Origin: Neptuniibacter sp048548695
GTDB lineage: Bacteria; Pseudomonadota; Gammaproteobacteria; Pseudomonadales; Balneatricaceae
Length of the DNA stretch: 64,000 nt
Reading direction: 5' to 3' (one strand)
Assembly (NCBI RefSeq): GCF_048548695.1
Contig: NZ_JBLYIF010000014.1
This document shows positions 8,544 to 19,305 of this stretch, one piece after another. Position 1 is the stretch's first letter, and every line of letters starts with the position of its first letter. Made by a program: the position numbers and the translations under genes. The notes under the pieces were generated by a model. That model saw nothing but the letters and a program-made list of their open reading frames with translations. It was not told the DNA's origin and searched no databases.

Positions 8544-10550
8544 TTAAAAAGCCAGCTTGAAATTGAGCCACAGACTTCGGCCTGGCTCTGTCACCTGCAG
8601 GGGCTCCGGCGCCAATACATAGTCACGGCTTTCATGCAGGCTATAAGCTTTATCAAACAGATTATCAATGCCAATAGAGAGCTGGCTGTCACGGCTCAGG
8701 CCATATTCGGCATACAGATTCACCACCCCATAACCCGGAGTACGGCGTACATCCTGACCAGCACAAGCCGGGTCAGTACTTAGACATACATTGTTTTGTG
8801 CCCCAGTTAGCTGCCACTCCCCGCTATAACGCCAATGCCCCTGTTGATAGCTCAGTTGAGTGAGCAAGGATACAGGCGCAATACGCGAGAGGGCCTGCCC
8901 CGTATCCCGGTTATTGCCGCGCAACCACGCCAGACGCGTGCCTAACTGCCAGCCTGGCATAAAAAACCAATCTAGCTCGGCTTCAGCACCATAGAGTTCT
9001 GCGGCAATATTGCGGTAGTACTCATGATTGACTGAGCGGTATCGCAGGATGTAATCATCAATCCGGTTATACCAACCGGACAACTGCCATTGCAGGTCAT
9101 TGCTCCGGCGAGACAACTGAAGTTCTAATTGATGATGCTTTTCAGGCTCCAGCTGCGGGTTGCCAATCCAGTCACCACTCATAGCGTGTTTGGCAATATA
9201 ACGCTCTGTCGCATCTGCAGTTCGAACACTACGGGACAAGGTGGTTTCCAACACATACTCTGCAGGCAACTGATACTGCCAGCTAAAGAAGCCGCCCAGG
9301 TTATCCTCCTGAGCGGCGGTATTAGTAATGCCATATGCACTGTTATACAAAGCAACCGGTGTCGCTGCACCCATGCCCATACCGTACGTCGTGTTTGCTC
9401 GATGCGCGGTGGCGTCAATATGATCGTAACGGACACCCGCACGCACGCGATGAGTCCGGTTAAACGCGCGCTCCGCTTCCAGAAACAGGCCTTGCTGTTT
9501 CATGTCCACATCCGGCCACTGGCTGAAAACAGGCATCCCCGACATCACCATATATGCCAGGGCATCCCGCTGGTTTTGCTGTACATCTACACCGAACTGC
9601 CAGTGCGTATCCCAGGCCTCAGCATGCAACAAAACGCGTCCTCCCTTGGTATCCGACGTTGAGGGTGAGGTAATCATGCTGTTTTCCATCAAGTGCGTCA
9701 CATCAGAGCGGTACAGATCCACATGCAGGGACTTTAATATCCCCCCCTTAAAGTCATGCTCCAGACGGATGCGACTATTGCTTGCATCAGCATAGGGGCT
9801 ATCCATCAAGGCACCGGGGAAATCAATATCTTCCTCTTCGACCCGTGCATGGCTTAACTGCAGCCGGGTAAAGTCATCAAGATTGATTCCGGCCAACAAC
9901 GTATTGGAACCACTTTGCCAGCCTGCTGCCACCTTATCGCCACGGCCATCTTCATAATTCTGGGCTTCACCTTGATGAATGATGAAGCGCAAATACCCTT
10001 GATCAGAGCCGGCCGCCAGATCAGCCGTCAGATCCCATTGCTGGTTATTTTCCCGCCAACCACCTGACAACTCCGCCAGATACCCGGCATCATAAAAAAC
10101 AGGCCAATCGCGTTCGAACAGCACCGTACCACCCGAACCGCCCGCGCCATATACAACCGTCCGGTTACCTTTGATAATTGTTACCCGGTCATAAGCACCA
10201 GCCGACGTATAGGCAGTAGGTGGATCCATTCGATTAGGACAAGCACCGTGCAGGTAGCCGCCATCCAGCAATATATTCAATTGGGTTTCTTTCTGGCCGC
10301 GAATAAGCGGATCAATCGCCCTGCCACCCATACGGCTGCCGGATATACCCGATTGTCGCAGCAATAGTTCACCGCCGTCAGCGAGAGGAGTTGGTGTTGT
10401 CACGTTGCTTTCTGTCACCGGACTCATCAGCAAGGGCTTCTGCCCCTTGGTAATTTCAATCAGTAACGGATCAGCGTTATTCGGTGTTTCAGCCCACACC
10501 AAACTGTTCATCGATATAGATACTGCCAGCCACCAACTTTTATGACGCAT
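8544..10550 (-). CDS. oprC: TonB-dependent copper receptor, OprC/NosA type
   Basis: The 668-residue precursor has a signal peptide ending near LVWA, a plug domain and a 22-strand type barrel ending in Phe (NFKLAF). The stretch HGACPNRMDPPTAY (C104, M108) is the copper-receptor hallmark: in Pseudomonas OprC a CxxxM motif binds copper. Other conserved pieces are IKGNRTVVYGAGGSGGTVLFER in the plug and GIDNLFDKAYSLH near the end. An ATG at 10550 with an AGGTGAG site was chosen over an upstream in-frame ATG that would hide the signal. NosA proteins are linked to copper supply for NosZ, but no nosZ is seen here. Confidence 0.92.
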   Translation of the reverse strand: MRHKSWWLAVSISMNSLVWAETPNNADPLLIEITKGQKPLLMSPVTESNVTTPTPLADGGELLLRQSGISGSRMGGRAIDPLIRGQKETQLNILLDGGYLHGACPNRMDPPTAYTSAGAYDRVTIIKGNRTVVYGAGGSGGTVLFERDWPVFYDAGYLAELSGGWRENNQQWDLTADLAAGSDQGYLRFIIHQGEAQNYEDGRGDKVAAGWQSGSNTLLAGINLDDFTRLQLSHARVEEEDIDFPGALMDSPYADASNSRIRLEHDFKGGILKSLHVDLYRSDVTHLMENSMITSPSTSDTKGGRVLLHAEAWDTHWQFGVDVQQNQRDALAYMVMSGMPVFSQWPDVDMKQQGLFLEAERAFNRTHRVRAGVRYDHIDATAHRANTTYGMGMGAATPVALYNSAYGITNTAAQEDNLGGFFSWQYQLPAEYVLETTLSRSVRTADATERYIAKHAMSGDWIGNPQLEPEKHHQLELQLSRRSNDLQWQLSGWYNRIDDYILRYRSVNHEYYRNIAAELYGAEAELDWFFMPGWQLGTRLAWLRGNNRDTGQALSRIAPVSLLTQLSYQQGHWRYSGEWQLTGAQNNVCLSTDPACAGQDVRRTPGYGVVNLYAEYGLSRDSQLSIGIDNLFDKAYSLHESRDYVLAPEPLQVTEPGRSLWLNFKLAF

Positions 10551-10691
10551 ATTACTCACCTGCAACCTGTTGTGATTGCGGCGAATTTTACCTATCGGGC
10601 CAGTATTACGGGATGTGACACAGGGTCGCGCGGCAAATTGACGCAACGACGTGAAGGTGATGCAAACGAAGATGCCTAACGATCGGGATAA

Positions 10692-12410
10692 CTAATCAAT
10701 AAATTGATAGCTGATCTGCCAGCCCTGCCCCTGTTGCTTGCCATCAGAAGCAAACCAGAGCAGCACGTTATTGCTCCAGCTGGTAAAGGCAGGCGGTAAT
10801 TCTGTGCCACTGAAAATGGCCATCATGTTGCGTTGTTCGGTTGTGGTTCCATTAAAAAAGTACAGTTTATCAACACCCTTTTCTGTATCCAGCTGTATTG
10901 CGCGCAGCTGAATGCGTTTACCTGCCGGCGCAGTAATCTGCCATTTACAGTTACTGTTATAAGCATACCTTGCAGCACCGCTGCCATCGTCTAGCACACC
11001 TGCTTTTTGCACATATACCGTACCTTTACAGTATGCGCTCGAATAATCGATGGGTTCTGCTCGATAGAACAGTAAAGGCTTGGCACCAGCCTGACCCTCG
11101 GCACCCCCTTGCACGACCAACCGCGCAAAGCCACCGGGGATGTAAAATTGGTCGGGCAGATCGTTTAATGCATAAACCTTATCAGGCGCTGCATCACGCA
11201 CATTGTTGCTATAGATGCTGAGCTGCCCCTGGCTGTTGTTCGCAACAGGTGATGCTAACAAAAACCGAAGCCCCTGGTACTGCCCCGGCGGTCTGATAAC
11301 CCAGGTACTACCCTGCTCAGCCTTATTGGCAAGGTTAAGATAGCCCTGATAAGCCTTATGCTGGGTATAGGACCTGCTATGGCCTTTCAAGACCGGGCAA
11401 GCTAACGCCTGCTGCACATTTATTGTTCCGGCGCCAAGTTGCGCAACCCATCTGGCATCCAGCTCAGGGAAGGCATCAGCACCCTCTATCAGACAAGCCT
11501 TAAGTTCAGCAGGATTCAAGTCTGGATATGCCAGCTTCAGCAATGCCACTGCGGCCACGGCCATCGCCGAAGCCTGAGAACTGCCAGATGAAATATAGGT
11601 ATGATCATCACCGGTGGAACCGGCGCTGATAACTGCAGTACCGGGGGCGACCAGATTCACATGCTGGCCATAATTCGCATGTTCAGTGAGGGTTCCATTA
11701 GCCTCAGCCGCCGTGACCGATAAAACCGATGGAAATGCCGCCGGGTATTGTGGCCGGTGTAACTGAAAATTTCCCGCCGCCGCGACAATGATCGTACCCT
11801 GTTGTTCTGCACGTTTAAGCAGCGCCTCCTGCCGAGGCGCAATGTTTGTTTCAGCCCAGGCGGCAAGCACAAGATCTGCACCACTATCCAGCGCATACTC
11901 CAGACCGCTGTAGGCATCTTTGAGATAAGGAATTGGGGCATGATCAGACAGCCCCTTGATGGGCAGAATACGTACATAGTCACCGGCCTGATCACCGTAA
12001 GCACGCTTGACGATAGACGCAATGATGCCAGACAGGTGAGTACCATGATAAAACTCCGGCAAACGCTCTAGCGGTGGCAGAACACTGTTATCGTTATCAG
12101 CAATATCCCAGCCGAAACGGTCATCAATATAACCATTGCCATCATCATCGATGCCGTTGTCCGCTATCTCATCCGGCCGTTGCCAAATAATATCTTTGAA
12201 CTGCTGATGTGATAAGCGGAATGCATCATCCACCACAGCAATCACCAGCGGCTTGTCTGGCTTTGGTTGGTCCAAACGTGGAATGTTCAGCTGATCTAGC
12301 CACGCATCCGCCAGCACAACCGAAGGAAAGTACAACAAGCCCAGACCAAAGCAGGCGTTCCTCAAATTCAAGAAACGCCTGCTTAGTTTAGCTAGTGAAG
12401 GAAAGGTCAT
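10692..12410 (-). CDS. Secreted subtilisin-like (S8) protease with C-terminal CUB-like domain
   Basis: The 572-residue exported protein has an S8 domain with a full triad: D61 in VVDDAF, H122 in HGTHLSG and S278 in SSGSSQASA, with the oxyanion Asn in AAGNF (N214). The segment NGIDDDGNGYIDD is the calcium-binding type insert seen in many S8A enzymes. Residues about 460-572 resemble a CUB domain, with paired Cys in YCKGTV and SNCKW and a conserved WQISYQF end. It lies 11 bp after the collagen-like/collar gene. No clear ribosome-binding site precedes its ATG, which suggests translation coupled to that gene. Confidence 0.85.
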   Translation of the reverse strand: MTFPSLAKLSRRFLNLRNACFGLGLLYFPSVVLADAWLDQLNIPRLDQPKPDKPLVIAVVDDAFRLSHQQFKDIIWQRPDEIADNGIDDDGNGYIDDRFGWDIADNDNSVLPPLERLPEFYHGTHLSGIIASIVKRAYGDQAGDYVRILPIKGLSDHAPIPYLKDAYSGLEYALDSGADLVLAAWAETNIAPRQEALLKRAEQQGTIIVAAAGNFQLHRPQYPAAFPSVLSVTAAEANGTLTEHANYGQHVNLVAPGTAVISAGSTGDDHTYISSGSSQASAMAVAAVALLKLAYPDLNPAELKACLIEGADAFPELDARWVAQLGAGTINVQQALACPVLKGHSRSYTQHKAYQGYLNLANKAEQGSTWVIRPPGQYQGLRFLLASPVANNSQGQLSIYSNNVRDAAPDKVYALNDLPDQFYIPGGFARLVVQGGAEGQAGAKPLLFYRAEPIDYSSAYCKGTVYVQKAGVLDDGSGAARYAYNSNCKWQITAPAGKRIQLRAIQLDTEKGVDKLYFFNGTTTEQRNMMAIFSGTELPPAFTSWSNNVLLWFASDGKQQGQGWQISYQFID

Positions 12411-12421
12411 CTATGCAGTAA

Positions 12422-13423
12422 TCAGTGTGTCTCGGTACCAAAGCGTTGCCCAAGGTTCCGAGGACTCAGCCCCGGTCCTGTTCCAACACCAACCGGCACT
12501 CGACCACGCAGGTCAGGTAATGCAAAAGTGGTACGCCCGTCACCGCCGTAGGTTGTGCCTAACAGAGAGAACAGTGCGGTATTGGATGAGATTGCCAAAA
12601 GCTGCCCGTGACAAAATGCCCAGCCACGTGGCGCAAAATTACCCGCAAACATCATAACTTCGGCCAATAAAGGCTCTGCGGCGGATCGGCTTGGGAAAAT
12701 TCCTTGCAAAGCAATGACATAGTTCATGCCAAGCGATGGCTGCATATTATTTTCAACCCCATCCACTGGCGGCGCCGCACCAATCCAGCTGCTGCCGTTC
12801 CAGGTAAGCACATCACCCGGGGTAGTGCCATCAGTCAGACCACTTTCACCCTGGGGCCCCTGGGGACCTTCTGGGCCTTGGATGCCCTGAGGGCCTTCCG
12901 GTCCTACCGGGCCAGCGACACCTTGCGCGCCTTGCGGTCCCTGAGGACCCATTGGGCCTTCTGGACCTTCAGTCCCGGCTTCACCCTGCGGTCCCTGTAG
13001 TCCTTCAGGTCCCTGCGGGCCTTGCGGCCCAACTGCGCCAATAGTTAAAGCATAATCCGTCACAGGATCTTTTGGATCAGAGGACCCAAGGCTTAATAGA
13101 TAATCACCATCGGCAGGTAGTGCACCAGCTGGTAACAAGCACTCGATCTGTTCCGGCGTCGAGATCAGGTCAGACGTACAATATTCCGATATATCGCCAG
13201 GTGCACCGGAGTTGCCAAGGGTCACATATAGGGTATCAGTTGCATCAAAACCGCTACCTTCAATAATCAATGCATCACCTGCGAAATCGACAAAGACCTC
13301 AGTAATCAAAGCGGGGGATTTTGCTGCGGGTTTGCCTGCAGGTTTGGCAGATACCAGTGGTGTTGCCAGTAGCCCTGCTGCGAGGAATGTAACAGTGGAA
13401 CAACGGGATAACAAAAAAGCCAT
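12422..13423 (-). CDS. Secreted collagen-like repeat protein with phage tail-collar domain
   Basis: The 333-residue protein has a signal peptide (cleavage near LVSA, residue 26) and an IPT/TIG-like beta domain at about 37-130. About 21 Gly-X-Y repeats rich in GPQ and GPE follow (132-194). The C-terminal tail-collar domain (about 254-330) includes MMFAGNFAPRGWAFCHGQLL and TYGGDGRTTFALPDLRGRVP. Collar domains of this type occur in microcystin-dependent protein (Mdp) homologues. Those usually continue well past the GTET motif, but here the protein stops at GTETH, so the C-terminus looks short. The ATG at 13423 has a GGAGG site. Collagen repeats imply a trimeric stalk displayed outside the cell. 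Confidence 0.85.
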   Translation of the reverse strand: MAFLLSRCSTVTFLAAGLLATPLVSAKPAGKPAAKSPALITEVFVDFAGDALIIEGSGFDATDTLYVTLGNSGAPGDISEYCTSDLISTPEQIECLLPAGALPADGDYLLSLGSSDPKDPVTDYALTIGAVGPQGPQGPEGLQGPQGEAGTEGPEGPMGPQGPQGAQGVAGPVGPEGPQGIQGPEGPQGPQGESGLTDGTTPGDVLTWNGSSWIGAAPPVDGVENNMQPSLGMNYVIALQGIFPSRSAAEPLLAEVMMFAGNFAPRGWAFCHGQLLAISSNTALFSLLGTTYGGDGRTTFALPDLRGRVPVGVGTGPGLSPRNLGQRFGTETH

Positions 13424-13691
13424 GTGTGCCTCCATCAATTGATGAAAACTAGGCACAGCTACATCTAAAAGACCATCCCTAGCAGTTGTCAGCCTGATTT
13501 CTAGAACAATTCAAGCCTTAGAACGAACCCTGTTCTTGCTAAATTGAGTATGGCTAAAGGAAAAATTTTAATCAATTTAAAATTAAGCAAACTGTCAGAA
13601 AAGCCCGAAAATGGGTATTATTGCGCCTTCCCCGTCACGGCCCGGCCGCCTGGCTTTTACCGTGCATAAAGACTTAGTTACAGGGTTCAAC

Positions 13692-16598
<2,907 letters not shown>

Positions 16599-16618
16599 AC
16601 AGAACCGATAAGCAAAGC

Positions 16619-16646
16619 AAGGACACGCCCACGCGTGTCCTTTTTT
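16619..16646 (+). terminator. Rho-independent terminator of gcvP
   Basis: The arms AAGGACACG (16619-16627) and CGTGTCCTT (16634-16642) pair fully around a short loop and run into a T tract. It lies 21 bases after the gcvP stop. Confidence 0.88.
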
Positions 16647-16663
16647 ATCCATTGCCCGACATA

Positions 16664-16685
16664 AAAGCCCTCAACCGAGGGCTTT
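16664..16685 (-). terminator. Rho-independent terminator of the cytochrome operon
   Basis: The arms AAAGCCCTC (16664-16672) and GAGGGCTTT (16677-16685) form a 9-bp stem with a 4-base loop. On the minus strand the stem ends in TTTTAT. It lies directly downstream of the diheme cytochrome gene, facing the gcvP terminator. Confidence 0.8.
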
Positions 16686-16688
16686 ACG

Positions 16689-17576
16689 TTATTTCTGCTG
16701 CATAAGGTAATGCGCAATAGCTTGTAGATCCTGTTTACGCATAAAAGCAGTGCCATACCTGACAACCTCTCCCATACTGCCACCAAACGCATCGCCATCA
16801 TGCTTCAGCCCCACCTGCAGTGCATACGCCAGATCCTGTTCCGTCCAACCTTTACCTGACAGGGCTGCTGCAGTAATGGCGGGAACCTTACCCTCTCCCT
16901 GAAGCAAAGACTGACCACCCGAAAATGGTCGTTCAGAGTCCAGCGCAGCAAAAACATTCCGAGACCCATGACAGGCAGCACAATGAGTCACACTCTCCAC
17001 CAGATAGGCACCACGATTGTAACTAGCAGTTTTATCTGGTCGGGGCTGAAAGCGATCCTCAGTAAAGAACAGTGACTGCCACACGATAAGGCCCTGCCTC
17101 AGGTTATAGGGGAAATCCAGCTGATGCTGGGGGGCTGCCATCGGCACCGGTGGGACAGTACTGAAAGCCGCCCATAAATCAGCGATATCCTGATCGCTTA
17201 GCCGAGTATAGAAAGTATATGGGAAAGCAGGGTAATAACGCTCTCCCTGGGGACTTTTGCCCTGCCTCACTGCCTGGGCAAACTGCTCAATGCTCCAACC
17301 TCCTATACCGTGGTGTTTATCTGTTGTCAGGTTAGGTGCATAAAACGTTCCAAATGGCGTGACTAGCGGCGGCCCTCCTGCCAGAGGCGCCCCTCCCTGC
17401 TCCAGATCGGTGTGGCACGCGATACAACCAGATGCCCTGGCCAAATACGCACCCTTGGCAACATCGCCTGTCAGGTTTGCAGGAAAGTCCTCCGATACCG
17501 CTGTGCTACGGGTAGAGTGCCAAGTAATAACTACCAGCAGTAGCCCCCCCAGTGTAGCAACCAATAACCGCCTCAT
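16689..17576 (-). CDS. Diheme c-type cytochrome
   Basis: The 295-residue periplasmic protein has an N-terminal hydrophobic signal or anchor and two CxxCH heme sites, C51-H55 (CIACH) and C199-H203 (CAACH), one in each half. The phrases PLAGGPPLVTPFGTFYAPNLT and DIADLWAAF are typical of the cytochrome subunits of membrane alcohol or sugar dehydrogenases, and this gene probably plays a similar electron-carrier role. No such dehydrogenase is encoded nearby, so the partner is unknown. Its ATG overlaps the stop of the upstream cytochrome gene by 4 bp. Confidence 0.87.
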   Translation of the reverse strand: MRRLLVATLGGLLLVVITWHSTRSTAVSEDFPANLTGDVAKGAYLARASGCIACHTDLEQGGAPLAGGPPLVTPFGTFYAPNLTTDKHHGIGGWSIEQFAQAVRQGKSPQGERYYPAFPYTFYTRLSDQDIADLWAAFSTVPPVPMAAPQHQLDFPYNLRQGLIVWQSLFFTEDRFQPRPDKTASYNRGAYLVESVTHCAACHGSRNVFAALDSERPFSGGQSLLQGEGKVPAITAAALSGKGWTEQDLAYALQVGLKHDGDAFGGSMGEVVRYGTAFMRKQDLQAIAHYLMQQK

Positions 17577-18139
17577 TTATCTTTCTCTACCCGGAAATCG
17601 GTGTGGCAAGACGAGCAGTTATCTGTCAGCTTTTTAAACACCGCTTCGACTGGCATGTTACCGTACTCTTCTGCAGTATGAGCCATTGCTTCCCCCATCA
17701 TGGCGCCATGCCCCATCATCGCATCATCGGACATCATCGCGCCCGCTGCCTGTGTCGCCTGGGTATTATGAGCAGCTTGCTGCAAGCCTTCACTCAGCAC
17801 ACCCAGATGCGCGGCCAGTCGGCTAAACCGATCCCACTCCTGCCATATTTCAGGTTTTGCTTCCGTTGGGTGCTGCAGGCTGCCCTCAGGAAAGAGTTTA
17901 GTAAGCTGCTCTCCTGCATGATCTCTGATAACTGCAGCCGCTGCCTGTACCTTGTCTGCCTCATAGAGCGCCTTGCCTTTGAACATATCAGAAATGGTCT
18001 TCATAGAATCTTTCATATCTTTCATCGCATCCATACGTTGTTTAACCACACCACTTGCGCCGCTATGTGCCACAACCAGAGTGGAGAGTGTCAGCAAAAC
18101 CATAGACAACAGCAGTCCATTCACTGTTTTTTTCAGCAT
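17573..18139 (-). CDS. Class II (cytochrome c'-like) c-type cytochrome
   Basis: The 188-residue exported protein has a signal peptide ending near VVAHS. The layout fits a four-helix cytochrome c' fold: the MDAMKDMKDSMKTISDMFKG helix follows the signal and a single C-terminal heme site CSSCHTDFR is present. An unusual Met-rich insert (about residues 133-152, repeated MM-D/G/H motifs) lies before the heme helix, which could bind copper. It is translationally coupled to the diheme cytochrome. Close spacing to the next upstream small gene suggests a longer transcript. Confidence 0.85.
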   Translation of the reverse strand: MLKKTVNGLLLSMVLLTLSTLVVAHSGASGVVKQRMDAMKDMKDSMKTISDMFKGKALYEADKVQAAAAVIRDHAGEQLTKLFPEGSLQHPTEAKPEIWQEWDRFSRLAAHLGVLSEGLQQAAHNTQATQAAGAMMSDDAMMGHGAMMGEAMAHTAEEYGNMPVEAVFKKLTDNCSSCHTDFRVEKDK

Positions 18140-18183
18140 TTTTCTTCCCCTTAAACAAAAACGAAAATACAGAACAAAAACTC

Positions 18184-18480
18184 TTAGGCGAGTTTTGGTG
18201 GTGGCAGTTCAAGCACCTGATAAAAATGATAATGTGACAGTGAGAGCAACACGTTAAGCAAACCTTTTCCGGCAATATCGCCCACCAGACAACCACCCAG
18301 CGCCGCCATAGAATGGCCCGAGTGGCAGTTATTTTCATCACCACTAGAGGTGTGTTGCTGATGCTGCAACTGATCATGATGATCCGTTGCAGCGCAACTA
18401 TGCAGATCCAACAAGCCGCCCTGGGGAGGTTGCAGAAACAACAGCATCAGAAGAAAAAGAAAAAACAATTTTTGTCGCAT
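18184..18480 (-). CDS. Small His/Cys-containing exported protein, unknown
   Basis: The 98-residue protein has a strong N-terminal signal or anchor. It then carries a region rich in His and Cys (HSCAATDHHDQLQHQQH and CHSGHSMAALGGC) and a hydrophobic helix near the C-terminus. The pattern resembles small DUF2946-type proteins found beside copper genes, but identity is not established. It sits between a cytochrome c' gene and a Met/His-rich protein gene on the same strand, which supports a metal-handling role only by context. Confidence 0.55.
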   Translation of the reverse strand: MRQKLFFLFLLMLLFLQPPQGGLLDLHSCAATDHHDQLQHQQHTSSGDENNCHSGHSMAALGGCLVGDIAGKGLLNVLLSLSHYHFYQVLELPPPKLA

Positions 18481-18651
18481 TACGGGCTGACTAAAAGCAT
18501 GACACTGATGTCTGATCGAATAAAACCGAGACTATCAGATTTCCGAGTGTTTTGGTATTAACCCTCACCCGCAGTCAACCACCCGCGCAAAGCCTCTGCC
18601 CTGCAGGGTTACGGGTAAGATTGGGGCCAGGTAAAAGTCAGCCTGTCAACG

Positions 18652-19071
18652 TTACTCGTGCTTAGGCATATCTCTTATCGATTGATGTTCCATCATCTGT
18701 TGCATCATGCCTTGCATCATCTCCATCTGTGTTTCCATCATACCCATGCGCTGATCCATGTAGGGACAGGGTTCAGATCCATCTTTACCCCCCTCATGCA
18801 TCGCACCGTGACGTTGCATCATATCCATACCCATACGCATGTGCTGCATATGCTGGTGCATCAACGCTGGCTGTTCAGAAGGCTGTTTACTGTCTCGAAT
18901 CTGACCCATGATGTTTTCAGCACGTCCAAGATGCTCTCGCATCTGCATCATACGTGTTTGCTGATCCCTATTTTGTTGCGGTGGCTCCGCCGCATGGTTT
19001 TGATGGGCGCCAACCAACATTGCTGAGCCCAATAGACTGGTAAAAACCAGACTCATCAGTACAGGTTTCAT
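18652..19071 (-). CDS. Met/His-rich periplasmic protein (putative copper binding)
   Basis: The 139-residue precursor has a signal peptide ending near MLVGA. The mature part is extremely rich in Met, His and Gln (for example HMQHMRMGMDMMQRHGAMH and METQMEMMQGMMQQMMEH). Such methionine arrays bind Cu(I) in proteins like CopK, PcoE and CusF relatives. The one Cys is in SEPCPYM. The ATG has a good AAGGAG site. The nearby copper-type receptor and cytochromes make copper storage or trafficking in the periplasm plausible; this is inference. Confidence 0.68.
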   Translation of the reverse strand: MKPVLMSLVFTSLLGSAMLVGAHQNHAAEPPQQNRDQQTRMMQMREHLGRAENIMGQIRDSKQPSEQPALMHQHMQHMRMGMDMMQRHGAMHEGGKDGSEPCPYMDQRMGMMETQMEMMQGMMQQMMEHQSIRDMPKHE

Positions 19072-19259
19072 ATTTCACTCCTTGGGCAGTCCCGGCCAGG
19101 GGCTTTCACCCAGTTATTGCAGAGCCAATTCAAACCATCAAATGCAGGCCCTGCTACTTAAACATAGCCTTCAGCCCGGCAAATCAAGCACATTAAAGTC
19201 AAAATCAACCACAATCTTGATCCATCTCACTAAAATACGTCTCAGCTATAGGCCTAACA

Positions 19260-19287
19260 TAAAAAAGCCCTGCCAGAGCAAGGCTTA
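19260..19287 (-). terminator. Rho-independent terminator of the Deg protease gene
   Basis: On the minus strand AAGCCTTGC and GCAGGGCTT pair over nine positions (one G-T) around a TCTG loop and run into TTTTTTAT. It lies 18 bases after the protease stop. Confidence 0.85.
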
Positions 19288-19305
19288 CAGGGTACTGCCG
19301 CCACA

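Noticed and set aside
9129..9662. 177-codon plus-strand frame inside the TonB receptor gene
   Set aside because: Antisense to a well-supported receptor; its translation has no domain.
13424..13691. Glycine riboswitch before gcvP
   Set aside because: No tandem aptamer pattern was recognised in the 268 bp upstream.
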